A DNA stretch of 64,000 bases from Fictibacillus macauensis ZFHKF-1 (GCF_000269865.1 NZ_AKKV01000027.1:124001-188000); one strand, 5' to 3'. Positions 42,471 to 51,321 are shown, counted from the first letter of the stretch. Translations and numbers: made by a program. Notes: generated from the letters alone by a model not told the origin.

Positions 42471-43526
42471 TTGAAGAAACGTACTGGAGTTATGCTAAGT
42501 CTCGCATTGGCAGCAGGAACGCTGTTAACAGCATGTGGTAAGGATGATAAGGCAGCGGATGACAAAAAGTTTAAAGTGGCTATGGTAACCGACACAGGCG
42601 GTGTCGACGATAAATCATTCAACCAATCTGCATGGGAAGGTTTACAAAAATTCGGCGCAGATAACAAACTTAAAAGTGGAAGCGATTTCAAATATCTTCA
42701 ATCAAACTCACCGAGCGATTATGCACCAAACTTAAACAAGCTCGTTCGTGACAAATATGATATTGTATACGGCATTGGCTTTTTAATGGAAAATGACATT
42801 AAAAAAGTAGCGGATCAACAACCAAAAGGAAAGCTAGCAATCGTTGATACAGTAGTAGATAAAAAGAACGTTGCAAGTATCGTATTTAAAGAAAACGAAG
42901 GAAGCTTCCTAGTTGGCTTAATTGCTGGTATGCAAACAAAATCAAATAAAGTTGGTTTCGTTGGCGGTGTAGAAAGCCCACTGATTAAGAAATTTGAAAA
43001 CGGTTTTAAAGCGGGTGTCAAAATGGCAAACCCGAAAGCTGAAATCATGATTCAATACGCAGGCGACTTCAATAAAGCAGAAAAAGGATTGGCAATTGCA
43101 AACACGTTCTACGGTAAAGGCGCAGACATTATCTATCATGCAGCAGGTGGAACAGGAAAAGGGATCTTTACAGAAGCAAAAAACCGTGCGAAAAACGGCA
43201 AAAAAGTATGGGTAATTGGTGTGGACCGCGATCAATTTGAAGAAGGTCAACCACAAGGTGTAACGTTAACATCTATGGTTAAACGTGTAGACATCGCAGT
43301 ACAACAAGTATCTAAAGATACAAAAGAAGGTCATTTCCCAGGTGGAAAAGTTGTAGAATTTGGTCTTGATAAAGACGCGGTTTCCATCGCGCCACACAAA
43401 GAAAACGTATCTAAAGATGCGCTTGCTAAAGTGGACGAGTTCAAGAAAAAAATTAAAGATGGCGAATTAAAAGTTCCAAAAGACGATAAAGAGTATGAAG
43501 AATTTTTGAAAACGCTTAAAAAATAA
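42471..43526 (+). CDS. nupN: BMP-family nucleoside-binding lipoprotein of an ABC importer
   Basis: Substrate-binding lipoprotein of the Bmp/Med/PnrA family, whose members bind purine nucleosides. TTG start 42471 with AGGGGGAACTG upstream; 351 aa. Lipoprotein signal MKKRTGVMLSLALAAG then lipobox LTAC with Cys22. VAMVTDTGGVDDKSFNQSAWEGL is the hallmark N-terminal block; YAGDFNKAEKGLAIANTFYGKGADIIYHAAGG and IGVDRDQFEEG are further blocks. The symbol follows the B. subtilis guanosine transporter nupNOPQ by family likeness; that system maps elsewhere in B. subtilis. Confidence 0.88.
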   Translation: MKKRTGVMLSLALAAGTLLTACGKDDKAADDKKFKVAMVTDTGGVDDKSFNQSAWEGLQKFGADNKLKSGSDFKYLQSNSPSDYAPNLNKLVRDKYDIVYGIGFLMENDIKKVADQQPKGKLAIVDTVVDKKNVASIVFKENEGSFLVGLIAGMQTKSNKVGFVGGVESPLIKKFENGFKAGVKMANPKAEIMIQYAGDFNKAEKGLAIANTFYGKGADIIYHAAGGTGKGIFTEAKNRAKNGKKVWVIGVDRDQFEEGQPQGVTLTSMVKRVDIAVQQVSKDTKEGHFPGGKVVEFGLDKDAVSIAPHKENVSKDALAKVDEFKKKIKDGELKVPKDDKEYEEFLKTLKK

Positions 43527-43541
43527 TAAAAAATGAATAAT

Positions 43542-43725
43542 GGCTAGTATTGACTGCAATCTTGTCATACAAACAGGGCAAATCTCTTTGTATACAGTAG
43601 TAGTAAGGTCAACAGTTAGCAGACTTTTTACGCGGTGGTAATGAGCCTGTAAGCGACCAGCTATGAGTGATTTAGCGGTTTGCCCACACTTTTAGGCTAG
43701 TATTGACGTACTAGCCTTTATTTAC
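43542..43725 (+). ncRNA. Structured intergenic RNA candidate, pseudoknot plus terminator (riboswitch-like)
   Basis: ATACAAA (43567-43573) pairs with TTTGTAT (43587-43593). The loop contains GGGCAAA (43576-43582), complementary to TTTGCCC at 43679-43685, giving a pseudoknot or long-range helix enclosing about 95 bases. Inside, GTAAGGTC near 43603-43610 can pair with GACTTTTTAC near 43622-43631 with a bulge. A terminator follows directly at 43694-43722. This sensor-like fold ahead of a terminator inside a transporter operon is what riboswitches look like, but I recognise no known class. Confidence 0.45.
43694..43722 (+). terminator. Internal terminator between BMP lipoprotein and ABC ATPase genes
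   Basis: AGGCTAGTA (43694-43702) pairs perfectly with TACTAGCCT (43709-43717), followed by TTATTT. It would give an excess of binding protein over the membrane components, or serve as a regulated attenuator. Confidence 0.7.
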
Positions 43726-43731
43726 GCCAAG

Positions 43732-43779
43732 AAAGGTTAGACTTCCGACTCCCGGACAAGGGAGGGCATGGATACCTTT
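43732..43779 (+). promoter_or_regulatory. Second hairpin domain before the ABC ATPase gene
   Basis: AAAGGT (43732-43737) pairs with ACCTTT (43774-43779), enclosing CTCCC (43749-43753) with GGGAG (43760-43764). It lies between the internal terminator and the Shine-Dalgarno site. Confidence 0.35.
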
Positions 43780-43811
43780 GACGCTAGCATTTCATAAGGG
43801 GTGAAGCATAC

Positions 43812-45341
43812 GTGGAGTATGTCATTGAAATGAGAAACATTCGCAAAGAATTTCCTGGCATTGTCGCAAATGATAATGTGACGCTGCAAGTACAAAAAGG
43901 GGAAATTCATGCGCTGCTCGGTGAAAATGGAGCAGGTAAATCGACATTAATGAACGTTTTATTCGGTTTATATCAACCAGAGCAAGGTGAGATTTACATT
44001 AAAGGTGAGAAAGTGGATATTACTGATCCTAATATTGCTAACAATCTAGGAATTGGCATGGTTCACCAACACTTTATGCTCGTTGAAAACTTTACCGTTA
44101 CCGAAAATATTATTTTAGGGCGCGAAATTACGACTGGCGGTAGAATTGACCTAAAAAAAGCAGCAAAAGAAATTCAGAAGTTATCTGATCAATACGGATT
44201 GCGTGTAGATCCATATGCGAAAATTGAAAACATTTCTGTTGGTATGCAACAGCGTGTTGAAATTTTAAAAACATTATATCGCGGCGCTGAAATTTTAATA
44301 TTTGATGAGCCGACAGCGGTGTTAACACCACAAGAAATTCATGAGCTTATGGAAATCTTAAAAAAGTTAGTTGCTGAAGGTAAGTCGATTATTTTAATCA
44401 CTCATAAATTGAAAGAGATTATGGAAGCATGTGATCGCTGTACCGTTATCCGAAGAGGTCGCGGCATTGGTACTGTTGACGTTGCTAGCTCAAGTCCACG
44501 CCATTTAGCGGAAATGATGGTAGGACGAGAAGTTAATTTTAAAGTCGAAAAGCAACCGGCACAACCCAAAGGTGCTGTTTTAGAAATAACGAATCTAGTC
44601 GTAGAAGATTCACGAAAAGTTCCAGTCGTTAATGAGTTAAATCTTCAAGTGAAAAGTGGAGAGATTCTAGGAATAGCTGGGGTAGACGGAAATGGACAAA
44701 CCGAGTTACTTGAAGCGATTACAGGGCTTCACAAAGTAAAAAGCGGCACGGTTACGTTAAACGGCGAAAATATTACGAACCAGAAACCTCGAAAAGTAAC
44801 GCAATCAGGATTAGGGCACATTCCACAAGATCGCCATAAACATGGACTCGTTCTTGATTTCTCAATTGGTACGAACATGGTATTGCAAACGTACTATCAA
44901 CAACCGTTTTCTAAACACAAAATTCTTAAATTTCAAACGATTCATAATAAAGCAAAAGCATTAATTGATGAGTTTGATGTGCGAACACCAAGTATTCATA
45001 CACCGGCACGTGCACTTTCAGGCGGCAATCAGCAGAAGGCGATTATTGCGCGTGAAGTGGACCGCAGTCCAGACTTTTTGATTGCAGCGCAACCGACACG
45101 TGGACTGGATGTAGGAGCGATTGAATTTATTCACTCTAAGCTCATTCAAGAGCGTGATAAAGGCAAAGCGGTCTTACTCGTTTCTTTTGAACTAGATGAA
45201 ATTATGCATGTAAGCGATCGCATTGCCGTTATTTATGAAGGGAAAATCGTTGCCATTGTCGATCCAAAAGAAACAACAGAACAAGAACTTGGTCTATTAA
45301 TGGCTGGTGGTAAGAAAGATAAAGCGGGTGATAAAGTATGA
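43812..45341 (+). CDS. nupO: Nucleoside-type ABC importer, double ATPase subunit
   Basis: 509 aa, two fused ABC domains as in sugar/nucleoside CUT2-type importers. GTG start 43812 with AAGGGGTGA upstream. Domain 1: Walker A GENGAGKSTLMN, signature ISVGMQQRVEIL, Walker B LIFDEPTAVLTPQE. Domain 2: degenerate Walker A GVDGNGQTELLEAI, signature LSGGNQQKAIIAREV, Walker B-like FLIAAQPTRGLDVGAIE. The degenerate second site is normal for this family. The gene overlaps the next by four bases. Confidence 0.93.
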   Translation: MEYVIEMRNIRKEFPGIVANDNVTLQVQKGEIHALLGENGAGKSTLMNVLFGLYQPEQGEIYIKGEKVDITDPNIANNLGIGMVHQHFMLVENFTVTENIILGREITTGGRIDLKKAAKEIQKLSDQYGLRVDPYAKIENISVGMQQRVEILKTLYRGAEILIFDEPTAVLTPQEIHELMEILKKLVAEGKSIILITHKLKEIMEACDRCTVIRRGRGIGTVDVASSSPRHLAEMMVGREVNFKVEKQPAQPKGAVLEITNLVVEDSRKVPVVNELNLQVKSGEILGIAGVDGNGQTELLEAITGLHKVKSGTVTLNGENITNQKPRKVTQSGLGHIPQDRHKHGLVLDFSIGTNMVLQTYYQQPFSKHKILKFQTIHNKAKALIDEFDVRTPSIHTPARALSGGNQQKAIIAREVDRSPDFLIAAQPTRGLDVGAIEFIHSKLIQERDKGKAVLLVSFELDEIMHVSDRIAVIYEGKIVAIVDPKETTEQELGLLMAGGKKDKAGDKV

Positions 45342-46393
45342 AAATGATGAAGGGGCGCTTCTTTCCAATACTCGTTCCTGTATTTTCGGTAATTTTAGGG
45401 TTGATTATTGGTGCCATTATAATGCTTGTAAGTGGCTATGATCCAATCGCTGCCTACGGTGCACTCGTTACAGGTGTGTTTGGAGATAGCTATAATTTAG
45501 GAGAAACCGTACGAACAGCAACACCGCTTATTTTATCGGGGTTAGCGGTTGCCTTTGCTTTTCGAACAGGGCTCTTTAATATCGGGGTAGAAGGACAAGT
45601 CCTTGTAGGCTGGCTGGCGTCTGTTTATGTGGGAATCTCATTAGATGCTCCGATGGTTATTCATTTGCCGCTAGCGATCCTTGCAGGAGCCCTGGCTGGT
45701 GCGATTTGGGGTGTGATTCCAGGTCTATTAAAGGCCAAGTTTAAAGTCCATGAAGTAATCACGACAATTATGATGAACTATATTGCTCTTTATGGAACAA
45801 ATGGCATCATTCGTGCGTATTTATTGCAACCTGGTGAGCGAACGAAGGACATTAAATCGTCTGCCTCGTTAGGCTCTGCTTTCTTAGGAGAACTAACGGA
45901 AGGATCTCGTATGCACTATGGATTAATCGTTGCTATTATTGTTGCTGTTATCATGTGGTTTATCTTATGGAAAACAACAACAGGCTATGAGCTTCGTGCT
46001 GTTGGATTTAACCAACATGCCTCGCAATATGCTGGAATTAATGTTTCGAAAAACATCATCCTTGCAATGGCGATTTCAGGAGCTTTTGCAGGAGTAGCAG
46101 GAACGATGGAAGGGTTAGGCACTTTCCAGTACATGTCGATTAACAACGCCTTTACAGGAGTTGGTTTTGACGGAATCGCCGTTTCATTACTTGGAGCGAA
46201 CGGTTCGATCGGCATTATTGTCGCCGCGTTCTTATTCGGAGGATTGAAACAAGGAGCGCTCGAAATGTCTTCAGCAGCAGGTGTTCCGACTGAACTTGTC
46301 GGAATCATCATTGCGTTAATTATCTTCTTTGTTGCATGTAGCTATCTTGTTCACTGGCTGACTAACCGTTTTACTAAAGGGGGTAAACTATAA
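45338..46393 (+). CDS. nupP: Nucleoside-type ABC importer, permease subunit 1
   Basis: 351 aa, about nine or ten hydrophobic segments; BPD_transp_2 (RbsC-like) family. Motifs include FRTGLFNIGVEGQVLVGWLA, GVIPGLLKAKFKVHEVITTIMMNYIA and ELRAVGFNQHASQYAGINV, the segment that contacts the ATPase. ATG 45338 overlaps the ATPase stop, and its own stop shares a base with the next ATG, so the three are tightly coupled. Confidence 0.93.
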   Translation: MKMMKGRFFPILVPVFSVILGLIIGAIIMLVSGYDPIAAYGALVTGVFGDSYNLGETVRTATPLILSGLAVAFAFRTGLFNIGVEGQVLVGWLASVYVGISLDAPMVIHLPLAILAGALAGAIWGVIPGLLKAKFKVHEVITTIMMNYIALYGTNGIIRAYLLQPGERTKDIKSSASLGSAFLGELTEGSRMHYGLIVAIIVAVIMWFILWKTTTGYELRAVGFNQHASQYAGINVSKNIILAMAISGAFAGVAGTMEGLGTFQYMSINNAFTGVGFDGIAVSLLGANGSIGIIVAAFLFGGLKQGALEMSSAAGVPTELVGIIIALIIFFVACSYLVHWLTNRFTKGGKL

Positions 46394-47355
46394 TGGATTT
46401 TCTACAAATCCTTGCCCTGATCATTCCTGCTGCAATTGTTTCAGCAGCTCCCATTATTTTAACGTCACTAGGCGGTGTGCTGAGTGAGCGATCGGGAGTT
46501 GTTAACATCGGTCTTGAAGGCTTGATGATGTTTGGAGCGTTTATTGGTGCTCTCTTTACGTACTATGGACAGGAATGGGGCTTAGGCGCTGCTTCTCCTT
46601 GGATGAGTTTTGTAGCAGCGATTGTTGCTGGCGCGATTTTTGCCATTCCACACGCAATTGCAAGTATTTCGTTAAAAGCTGATCAAGTAGTTAGTGGGGT
46701 TGCGCTGAACTTTTTAGCAGCTGGACTTTCTGTCTTCCTAACGAAAAAGATTTTTGACGCGGGTCAAACGCCTGATATTCAAGAGCGTATTAATAAAGGC
46801 GATATTCCTTTTTTATCGAAGATTCCTTTATTAGGAGATTGGTTATTTTCTAGTGCTTACGTAACTTCTTTTGTTGCCGTTGCGTTAGCGGTCATTGTCT
46901 GGTTTGTTATTTATAAAACACCATTTGGTTTACGCATTCGTTCTGTCGGTGAACATCCAATGGCGGCGGAAACAATGGGGATTAATGTTATAAAAACACG
47001 CTATATTTCTGTCATTTTAGGTGGTGCATTTGCTGGGCTTGGTGGTGCTATTTACGTCGCTACGATTTCAGGAAACTTTAGCGCCTCAACGATTTCAGGA
47101 CAAGGGTTTATGGCGCTAGCAGCGATGATTTTTGGGAAATGGCATCCACTCGGTGCTATGGGAGCGGCCTTGTTCTTTGGTTTAGCACAGAGCTTAAGTA
47201 TTACCGGAGAACAAATTCCGTATTTAAAAGAAATCCCAAATGCAATTCTTCTCGTTTTGCCATATGTATTAACCATTCTTGCGCTAACTGGTTTTGTAGG
47301 GCGTGCAGATGCGCCAAAAGCATCTGGAAAACCATACGAAAAAGGAAAGCGTTAA
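46393..47355 (+). CDS. nupQ: Nucleoside-type ABC importer, permease subunit 2
   Basis: 320 aa, RbsC-like permease pairing with the preceding one. LGGVLSERSGVVNIGLEGLMMFGAF near the start is the mirror of the first permease's motif; LKADQVVSGVALNFLA and GLRIRSVGEHPMAAETMGIN follow. TAATG overlap with the upstream gene. A terminator after it ends the operon. Confidence 0.93.
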   Translation: MDFLQILALIIPAAIVSAAPIILTSLGGVLSERSGVVNIGLEGLMMFGAFIGALFTYYGQEWGLGAASPWMSFVAAIVAGAIFAIPHAIASISLKADQVVSGVALNFLAAGLSVFLTKKIFDAGQTPDIQERINKGDIPFLSKIPLLGDWLFSSAYVTSFVAVALAVIVWFVIYKTPFGLRIRSVGEHPMAAETMGINVIKTRYISVILGGAFAGLGGAIYVATISGNFSASTISGQGFMALAAMIFGKWHPLGAMGAALFFGLAQSLSITGEQIPYLKEIPNAILLVLPYVLTILALTGFVGRADAPKASGKPYEKGKR

Positions 47356-47365
47356 TGCTAAAAAA

Positions 47366-47403
47366 AGTTGCTCTCGCCCTTTGTCGAGAGCGCTTTTTTT
47401 TTA
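47366..47403 (+). terminator. Rho-independent terminator after the ABC importer operon
   Basis: GCTCTCG (47370-47376) pairs with CGAGAGC (47385-47391), followed after GC by nine T. Confidence 0.8.
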
Positions 47404-47511
47404 TTTCTCGCTTTTTTTTAGCATCGTTTTAGTTTACAGGAAGGAAAAGACATGTTTACTATGGAATGTGGGTACACTAGGATAGATTTTTAATGATGAG
47501 GAGGAACACTC

Positions 47512-48810
47512 ATGGCGCTTGTTCAACACCATGTACAATCATTACCAGGCATTACCTTACATACAATTCCGACAAAAAAGTATAAAACCACTTCTATTAC
47601 TCTTCAGGTCAAACGACCCATCATCGAAGAAGAAGTTACTAAACGTGCGCTATTACCGTATGTATTACAAAGCGGCACAAAACGTTATCCAAGTGCACAG
47701 TTGTTACGCGAAGCTCTTGACCAATTGTATGGAGCTACGTTACATGTAGATTTATCAAAAAAAGGTGAATATCAAATTATTAGCTTTCGCATGGAAGTGG
47801 CGAACGAAAAGTTTTTAAGTGATCGTACCCCCTTATTAGAGGAAGCATTTGCTTTACTTTCTGAAGTTGTCTTACATCCTGCTCAAGAGAAAGATGCATT
47901 CCTTGCCGATGTAGTGTCTAAGGAAAAACGATCGCTTCGTCAACAAATTCAATCCATTTATGATGATAAGATGCGCTATGCTAATAAACGGCTAATAGAA
48001 TTGATGTTTGAAAATGAACCGTATCGATTTAACGTCTACGGAGACGAGCAAGCATTAGATGAAATAACGCCAGCTTCTTTGTATGCGTATTATCAAAACG
48101 TTCTTGCTGAAGATGAATTTGATTTGTATGTAGTTGGTGATCTTGAAGAAGAGGTACTGCAAACGCTAACGAAAAAGCATTTTTCGTTAGCACGTAGAGA
48201 GCAACACGTTCAATCAGAAGTTTCTTCGCGAAATGTAGAAAAAGTAAAAGAAATTTTCGAAGAGCAAGAAGTACAACAAGGAAAGCTTCATATTGGTTAT
48301 CGAACGCATACAACATATAAAGATGATGATTATTTAGCGTTGCAAGTATTCAATGGTATTTTTGGAGGCTTTTCTCATTCAAAACTTTTTATCAATGTAC
48401 GTGAAAAGGCAAGCTTAGCTTATTACGCGGCCTCTCGTTTTGAAAGTCATAAAGGTATCATTTTTGTTATGTCAGGTATTGAGACAGGTAACTATGCGCA
48501 AACGGTTAAAATTATTGGTGAACAGTTAAGCGCCATCGTGACGGGTGATTTTTCTGATCAAGAACTAGCGCAAACAAAAGCGATGATTCGCAATCAAATT
48601 CTAGAAACAATTGATGATGCAACGGGTCTTGTAGAAGTCCTGTATCACGAGGTTATTTCCCGTCATAAACGTACGATTGAAGAATGGCTTGATGGGATTG
48701 AAGCGGTAACGAAAAAGCAAATTGTTGAAGTGGCGAAGAAAGTTCAGCTGGATACGATTTATTTCTTAAAAGGAAAGGAGGAGAATAAAGTTGAAGCAGC
48801 TTCAGTTTGA
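47512..48810 (+). CDS. ymfF: M16-family protein YmfF, non-catalytic partner
   Basis: 432 aa with the M16 fold but no HxxEH zinc motif anywhere: the region that should hold it reads LLPYVLQSGTKRYPSAQLLREAL. C-terminal part has LHIGYRTHTTYKDDDYLALQVFNGIFGGFSHSKLFINVREKASLAYYA, the substrate-handling R/Y region. It resembles the alpha subunit of mitochondrial processing peptidase and probably pairs with YmfH, encoded next with a 20-base overlap. GAGGAGG precedes ATG 47512. Confidence 0.9.
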   Translation: MALVQHHVQSLPGITLHTIPTKKYKTTSITLQVKRPIIEEEVTKRALLPYVLQSGTKRYPSAQLLREALDQLYGATLHVDLSKKGEYQIISFRMEVANEKFLSDRTPLLEEAFALLSEVVLHPAQEKDAFLADVVSKEKRSLRQQIQSIYDDKMRYANKRLIELMFENEPYRFNVYGDEQALDEITPASLYAYYQNVLAEDEFDLYVVGDLEEEVLQTLTKKHFSLARREQHVQSEVSSRNVEKVKEIFEEQEVQQGKLHIGYRTHTTYKDDDYLALQVFNGIFGGFSHSKLFINVREKASLAYYAASRFESHKGIIFVMSGIETGNYAQTVKIIGEQLSAIVTGDFSDQELAQTKAMIRNQILETIDDATGLVEVLYHEVISRHKRTIEEWLDGIEAVTKKQIVEVAKKVQLDTIYFLKGKEENKVEAASV

Positions 48811-50077
48811 TCAATTAGAAGAAACATTGCATTTTAAAACATTAGCAAATGGGTTGAATGTATATATTTTAGAAAAACCGGAATTTAACAAAACGTATGC
48901 AACGTTTACAACAAAGTATGGTTCAGTGGATCAGCAATTTATACCGTTAGGAAAACAGGAAAAAGTAACGGTACCAGACGGGGTCGCTCACTTTTTGGAA
49001 CATAAATTGTTTGAAAAAGAACATGGCGATGTGTTTCAAGACTTTAGTAAGCAAGGAGCATCTGCCAATGCGTTTACATCCTTTAATCGAACAGCGTATT
49101 TGTTCTCCACAACGGATGATGTAAAGAAAAACTTACAAACGCTTATTGATTTTGTGCAAGCTCCGTACTTTACGGAAAAGACTGTAGAAAAAGAAAAAGG
49201 GATTATTGCTCAAGAAATTAGAATGTATGATGATAATCCGGATTGGCGTGTGTATTTTGGTTTAATTGCCAATATGTATCATCGTCATCCTGTTAAAATT
49301 GATATAGCAGGAACGGTAGCATCCATTACAGACATAACAAAAGATGATTTGTATGAATGCTATCATACGTTTTATCATCCAAGTAATATGTTGCTTTTTA
49401 TTGTAGGTCCAGTTGACGCGAATGAAATAATGAGCATGGTGGAAGAAAATCAACAAGCCAAGTCTTATAGCGATCAGCCGCCGGTTACGCGCTTTTTTGA
49501 TGAAGAACCATCGACGCCTGCTAAGAAAAAAGATGTCATTTATATGCCAGTACAAACGCCGAAATGTTATATGGGATATAAGGAAGCACAGCCGAATCGC
49601 CAAGGAAAAGCATTGCTACAGCATGAGCTATCGGTTAATGTCCTGCTTGAAATGATGTTTGGCAAAAGCTCAAAAAATTATGAAACACTCTACAGTGAAG
49701 GGTTAATTGACCCATCATTTGCTTTTGATTATACAGAAGAAAGCGGTTTTGGCTTCTCGATGATTGGTGGAGATACAACGGATCCAGATCGTTTTGCGGA
49801 ACAAATAGCAACGATGGTGGAAACATTTAAAAAAGAACCGCTTTCACAACAAGCATTAGATCGTGTGCGAAAAAAGAAAATTGGTGCCTTTTTACGAGCA
49901 TTAAATTCTCCGGAGTTTATTGCAAATCAGTTTACGCGCTATGCATTTAATGATATGAATTTATTTGATGTTATTCCAACGTTCGAAGGCTTGCGTGTTG
50001 AAGGGTTGCAAGAAGTGTTAGCGAGTCACTTCCAAGAAAGCCAATTAACAATTTGCCAAGTGAAGAAAAAACAGTAA
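48791..50077 (+). CDS. ymfH: M16-family zinc peptidase YmfH, catalytic partner
   Basis: 428 aa from TTG 48791, with AAAGGAGGAG upstream inside ymfF. Intact zinc motif: His67, Glu70, His71 in AHFLEHKLFE, with the downstream glutamates in IIAQEIRMYDDNPDWR. Likely the active subunit of a YmfF-YmfH heterodimer. Substrate unknown. Together with MlpA at 29548 the window encodes three M16 proteins. Confidence 0.92.
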   Translation: MKQLQFDQLEETLHFKTLANGLNVYILEKPEFNKTYATFTTKYGSVDQQFIPLGKQEKVTVPDGVAHFLEHKLFEKEHGDVFQDFSKQGASANAFTSFNRTAYLFSTTDDVKKNLQTLIDFVQAPYFTEKTVEKEKGIIAQEIRMYDDNPDWRVYFGLIANMYHRHPVKIDIAGTVASITDITKDDLYECYHTFYHPSNMLLFIVGPVDANEIMSMVEENQQAKSYSDQPPVTRFFDEEPSTPAKKKDVIYMPVQTPKCYMGYKEAQPNRQGKALLQHELSVNVLLEMMFGKSSKNYETLYSEGLIDPSFAFDYTEESGFGFSMIGGDTTDPDRFAEQIATMVETFKKEPLSQQALDRVRKKKIGAFLRALNSPEFIANQFTRYAFNDMNLFDVIPTFEGLRVEGLQEVLASHFQESQLTICQVKKKQ

Positions 50078-50082
50078 GCTAA

Positions 50083-50114
50083 AAAGCCACCTTCTTACCA
50101 AGGTGGCTTTCCAT
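50083..50114 (+). terminator. Rho-independent terminator after ymfH
   Basis: AAAGCCACCTT (50083-50093) pairs perfectly with AAGGTGGCTTT (50100-50110) over a six-base loop. Confidence 0.75.
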
Positions 50115-50135
50115 ATGGAGAAGGAGAGTATACAT

Positions 50136-50855
50136 ATGAAATGGGTATTGGTGACGGGTGCAAGCGGTGGGATTGGGGAAAGTTTATGTAGAACGCTTGC
50201 AGCAGCTGGTTATAACCTTGTGATGCATGGGCATACACAAGTAGATGCGCTACAAGAGCTAAAAAAAGAGCTTCTTGCGCTACATGCTATTGAAATGGAA
50301 GTTGTTGCCGCGGATTTTTCCTCGCTAAAAGGCGTTAGTGACCTTGTTAACGCTCTTTATATGCCAATAGATGCGATCATTCATAACAGTGGTATTGCGC
50401 ACTACGGTTTATTGCCAGATATGAGTGATGATGAAGTAAATAAAATCCTTCACGTTAATTTACTCAGTCCCATGTTACTAACGAAACAATTGCTTCCAGC
50501 GATGATTAAAAAAAAGGCTGGTACCATTTTGTTTATTTCTTCTATTTGGGGTGAGCGAGGCGCATCATGTGAAGTCGTATATTCAACAACAAAGGGTGGA
50601 ATCAACACCTTCGTTAAGTCTTTAGCAAAAGAAGTAGGCCCATCAAATATTCGTGTAAACGCTATTGCCCCTGGTGCAGTCGCTACGAAGATGATGGCTG
50701 ACTTTACAGACGAAGAGCTACAGCAACTTGCCCAAGACATTCCGATGGGGCGCCTAGCACAACCTGATGAAATTTCTTCCATTGCTTTATTTTTACTATC
50801 TCAGCATTCTTCCTATATTAATGGTCATATTCTTGATGCAAATGGTGGTTGGTAA
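50136..50855 (+). CDS. ymfI: Short-chain dehydrogenase/reductase YmfI (FabG-like)
   Basis: 239 aa from ATG 50136 (GAAGGAGAG upstream); the frame is open to 50103 but that part overlaps the terminator. Rossmann motif TGASGGIGESLCR, IHNSGIAHYG in place of the usual NNAG, catalytic Ser region ILFISSIWG, and YSTTKGGINTF with the Tyr-x-x-x-Lys pair. IRVNAIAPGAVATKM and the closing NGHILDANGG are FabG-like. Substrate unknown; true FabG is expected elsewhere. Confidence 0.9.
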   Translation: MKWVLVTGASGGIGESLCRTLAAAGYNLVMHGHTQVDALQELKKELLALHAIEMEVVAADFSSLKGVSDLVNALYMPIDAIIHNSGIAHYGLLPDMSDDEVNKILHVNLLSPMLLTKQLLPAMIKKKAGTILFISSIWGERGASCEVVYSTTKGGINTFVKSLAKEVGPSNIRVNAIAPGAVATKMMADFTDEELQQLAQDIPMGRLAQPDEISSIALFLLSQHSSYINGHILDANGGW

Positions 50856-50940
50856 TTGAAAGAAAGTTAAGCACGGTATGCATAAACAAAGCCTCTTTTT
50901 GAAATATTATAGGTGTATCACATTTTAAGGAGGAGATTGC

Positions 50941-51192
50941 ATGTCAGTGTTAGATAACTTCGGGCAATGGAAAGAATTTTTAAATGATCGCTTAGATCAT
51001 GCTCAAGGTGAAGGAATGGATGAAGCTACTGTTTCTAATTTAGCGACTGAAATCGGCGGTTATTTGGCAACAAACGTTGAACCAAAAAACGCGGAAGAAA
51101 AAGTGCTTGCTGATCTTTGGAACGTTGCAAACGACGAAGAAAAGCATGCCATCGCCCATATGATGGTCAAACTTGTTCAATCCCATAAGTAA
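50941..51192 (+). CDS. ymfJ: YmfJ, DUF3243 family protein
   Basis: 83-residue acidic helical protein: MSVLDNFGQWKEFLNDRLDHAQGEGMDEATVSNLA, then GGYLATNVEPKNAEEKVLADLW and a helix with AIAHMMVKLVQ. Full-length DUF3243. No function is known. AAGGAGGAG precedes ATG 50941, and a terminator follows, so it is expressed apart from ymfK. Confidence 0.9.
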   Translation: MSVLDNFGQWKEFLNDRLDHAQGEGMDEATVSNLATEIGGYLATNVEPKNAEEKVLADLWNVANDEEKHAIAHMMVKLVQSHK

Positions 51193-51200
51193 AAGAGCGA

Positions 51201-51242
51201 AGAAGGATGGCGAATTATTTTTGCCATCCTTCTATTTTTTCT
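51201..51242 (+). terminator. Rho-independent terminator after ymfJ
   Basis: AGAAGGATGGC (51201-51211) pairs with GCCATCCTTCT (51223-51233), followed by ATTTTTT. Confidence 0.85.
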
Positions 51243-51321
51243 TTCATAATAAATTGAAATCGGATATTATTAATTAATGAAGCGGTTCAAAAGACGGGTC
51301 AATCAAGAAAGGGGAATGACT

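Noticed and set aside
43574-43593. CAGGGCAAATC near the pseudoknot as part of a c-di-GMP-I (GEMM) riboswitch
   Set aside because: The opening bases resemble GEMM, but the required GACGCAAAGCC element and second helix are absent.
43629-43648. GCGGTGGTAATG as a T-box antiterminator motif
   Set aside because: The T-box sequence is GGGTGGNACCGCG; the second half does not match and no aminoacyl-tRNA or amino-acid gene follows.
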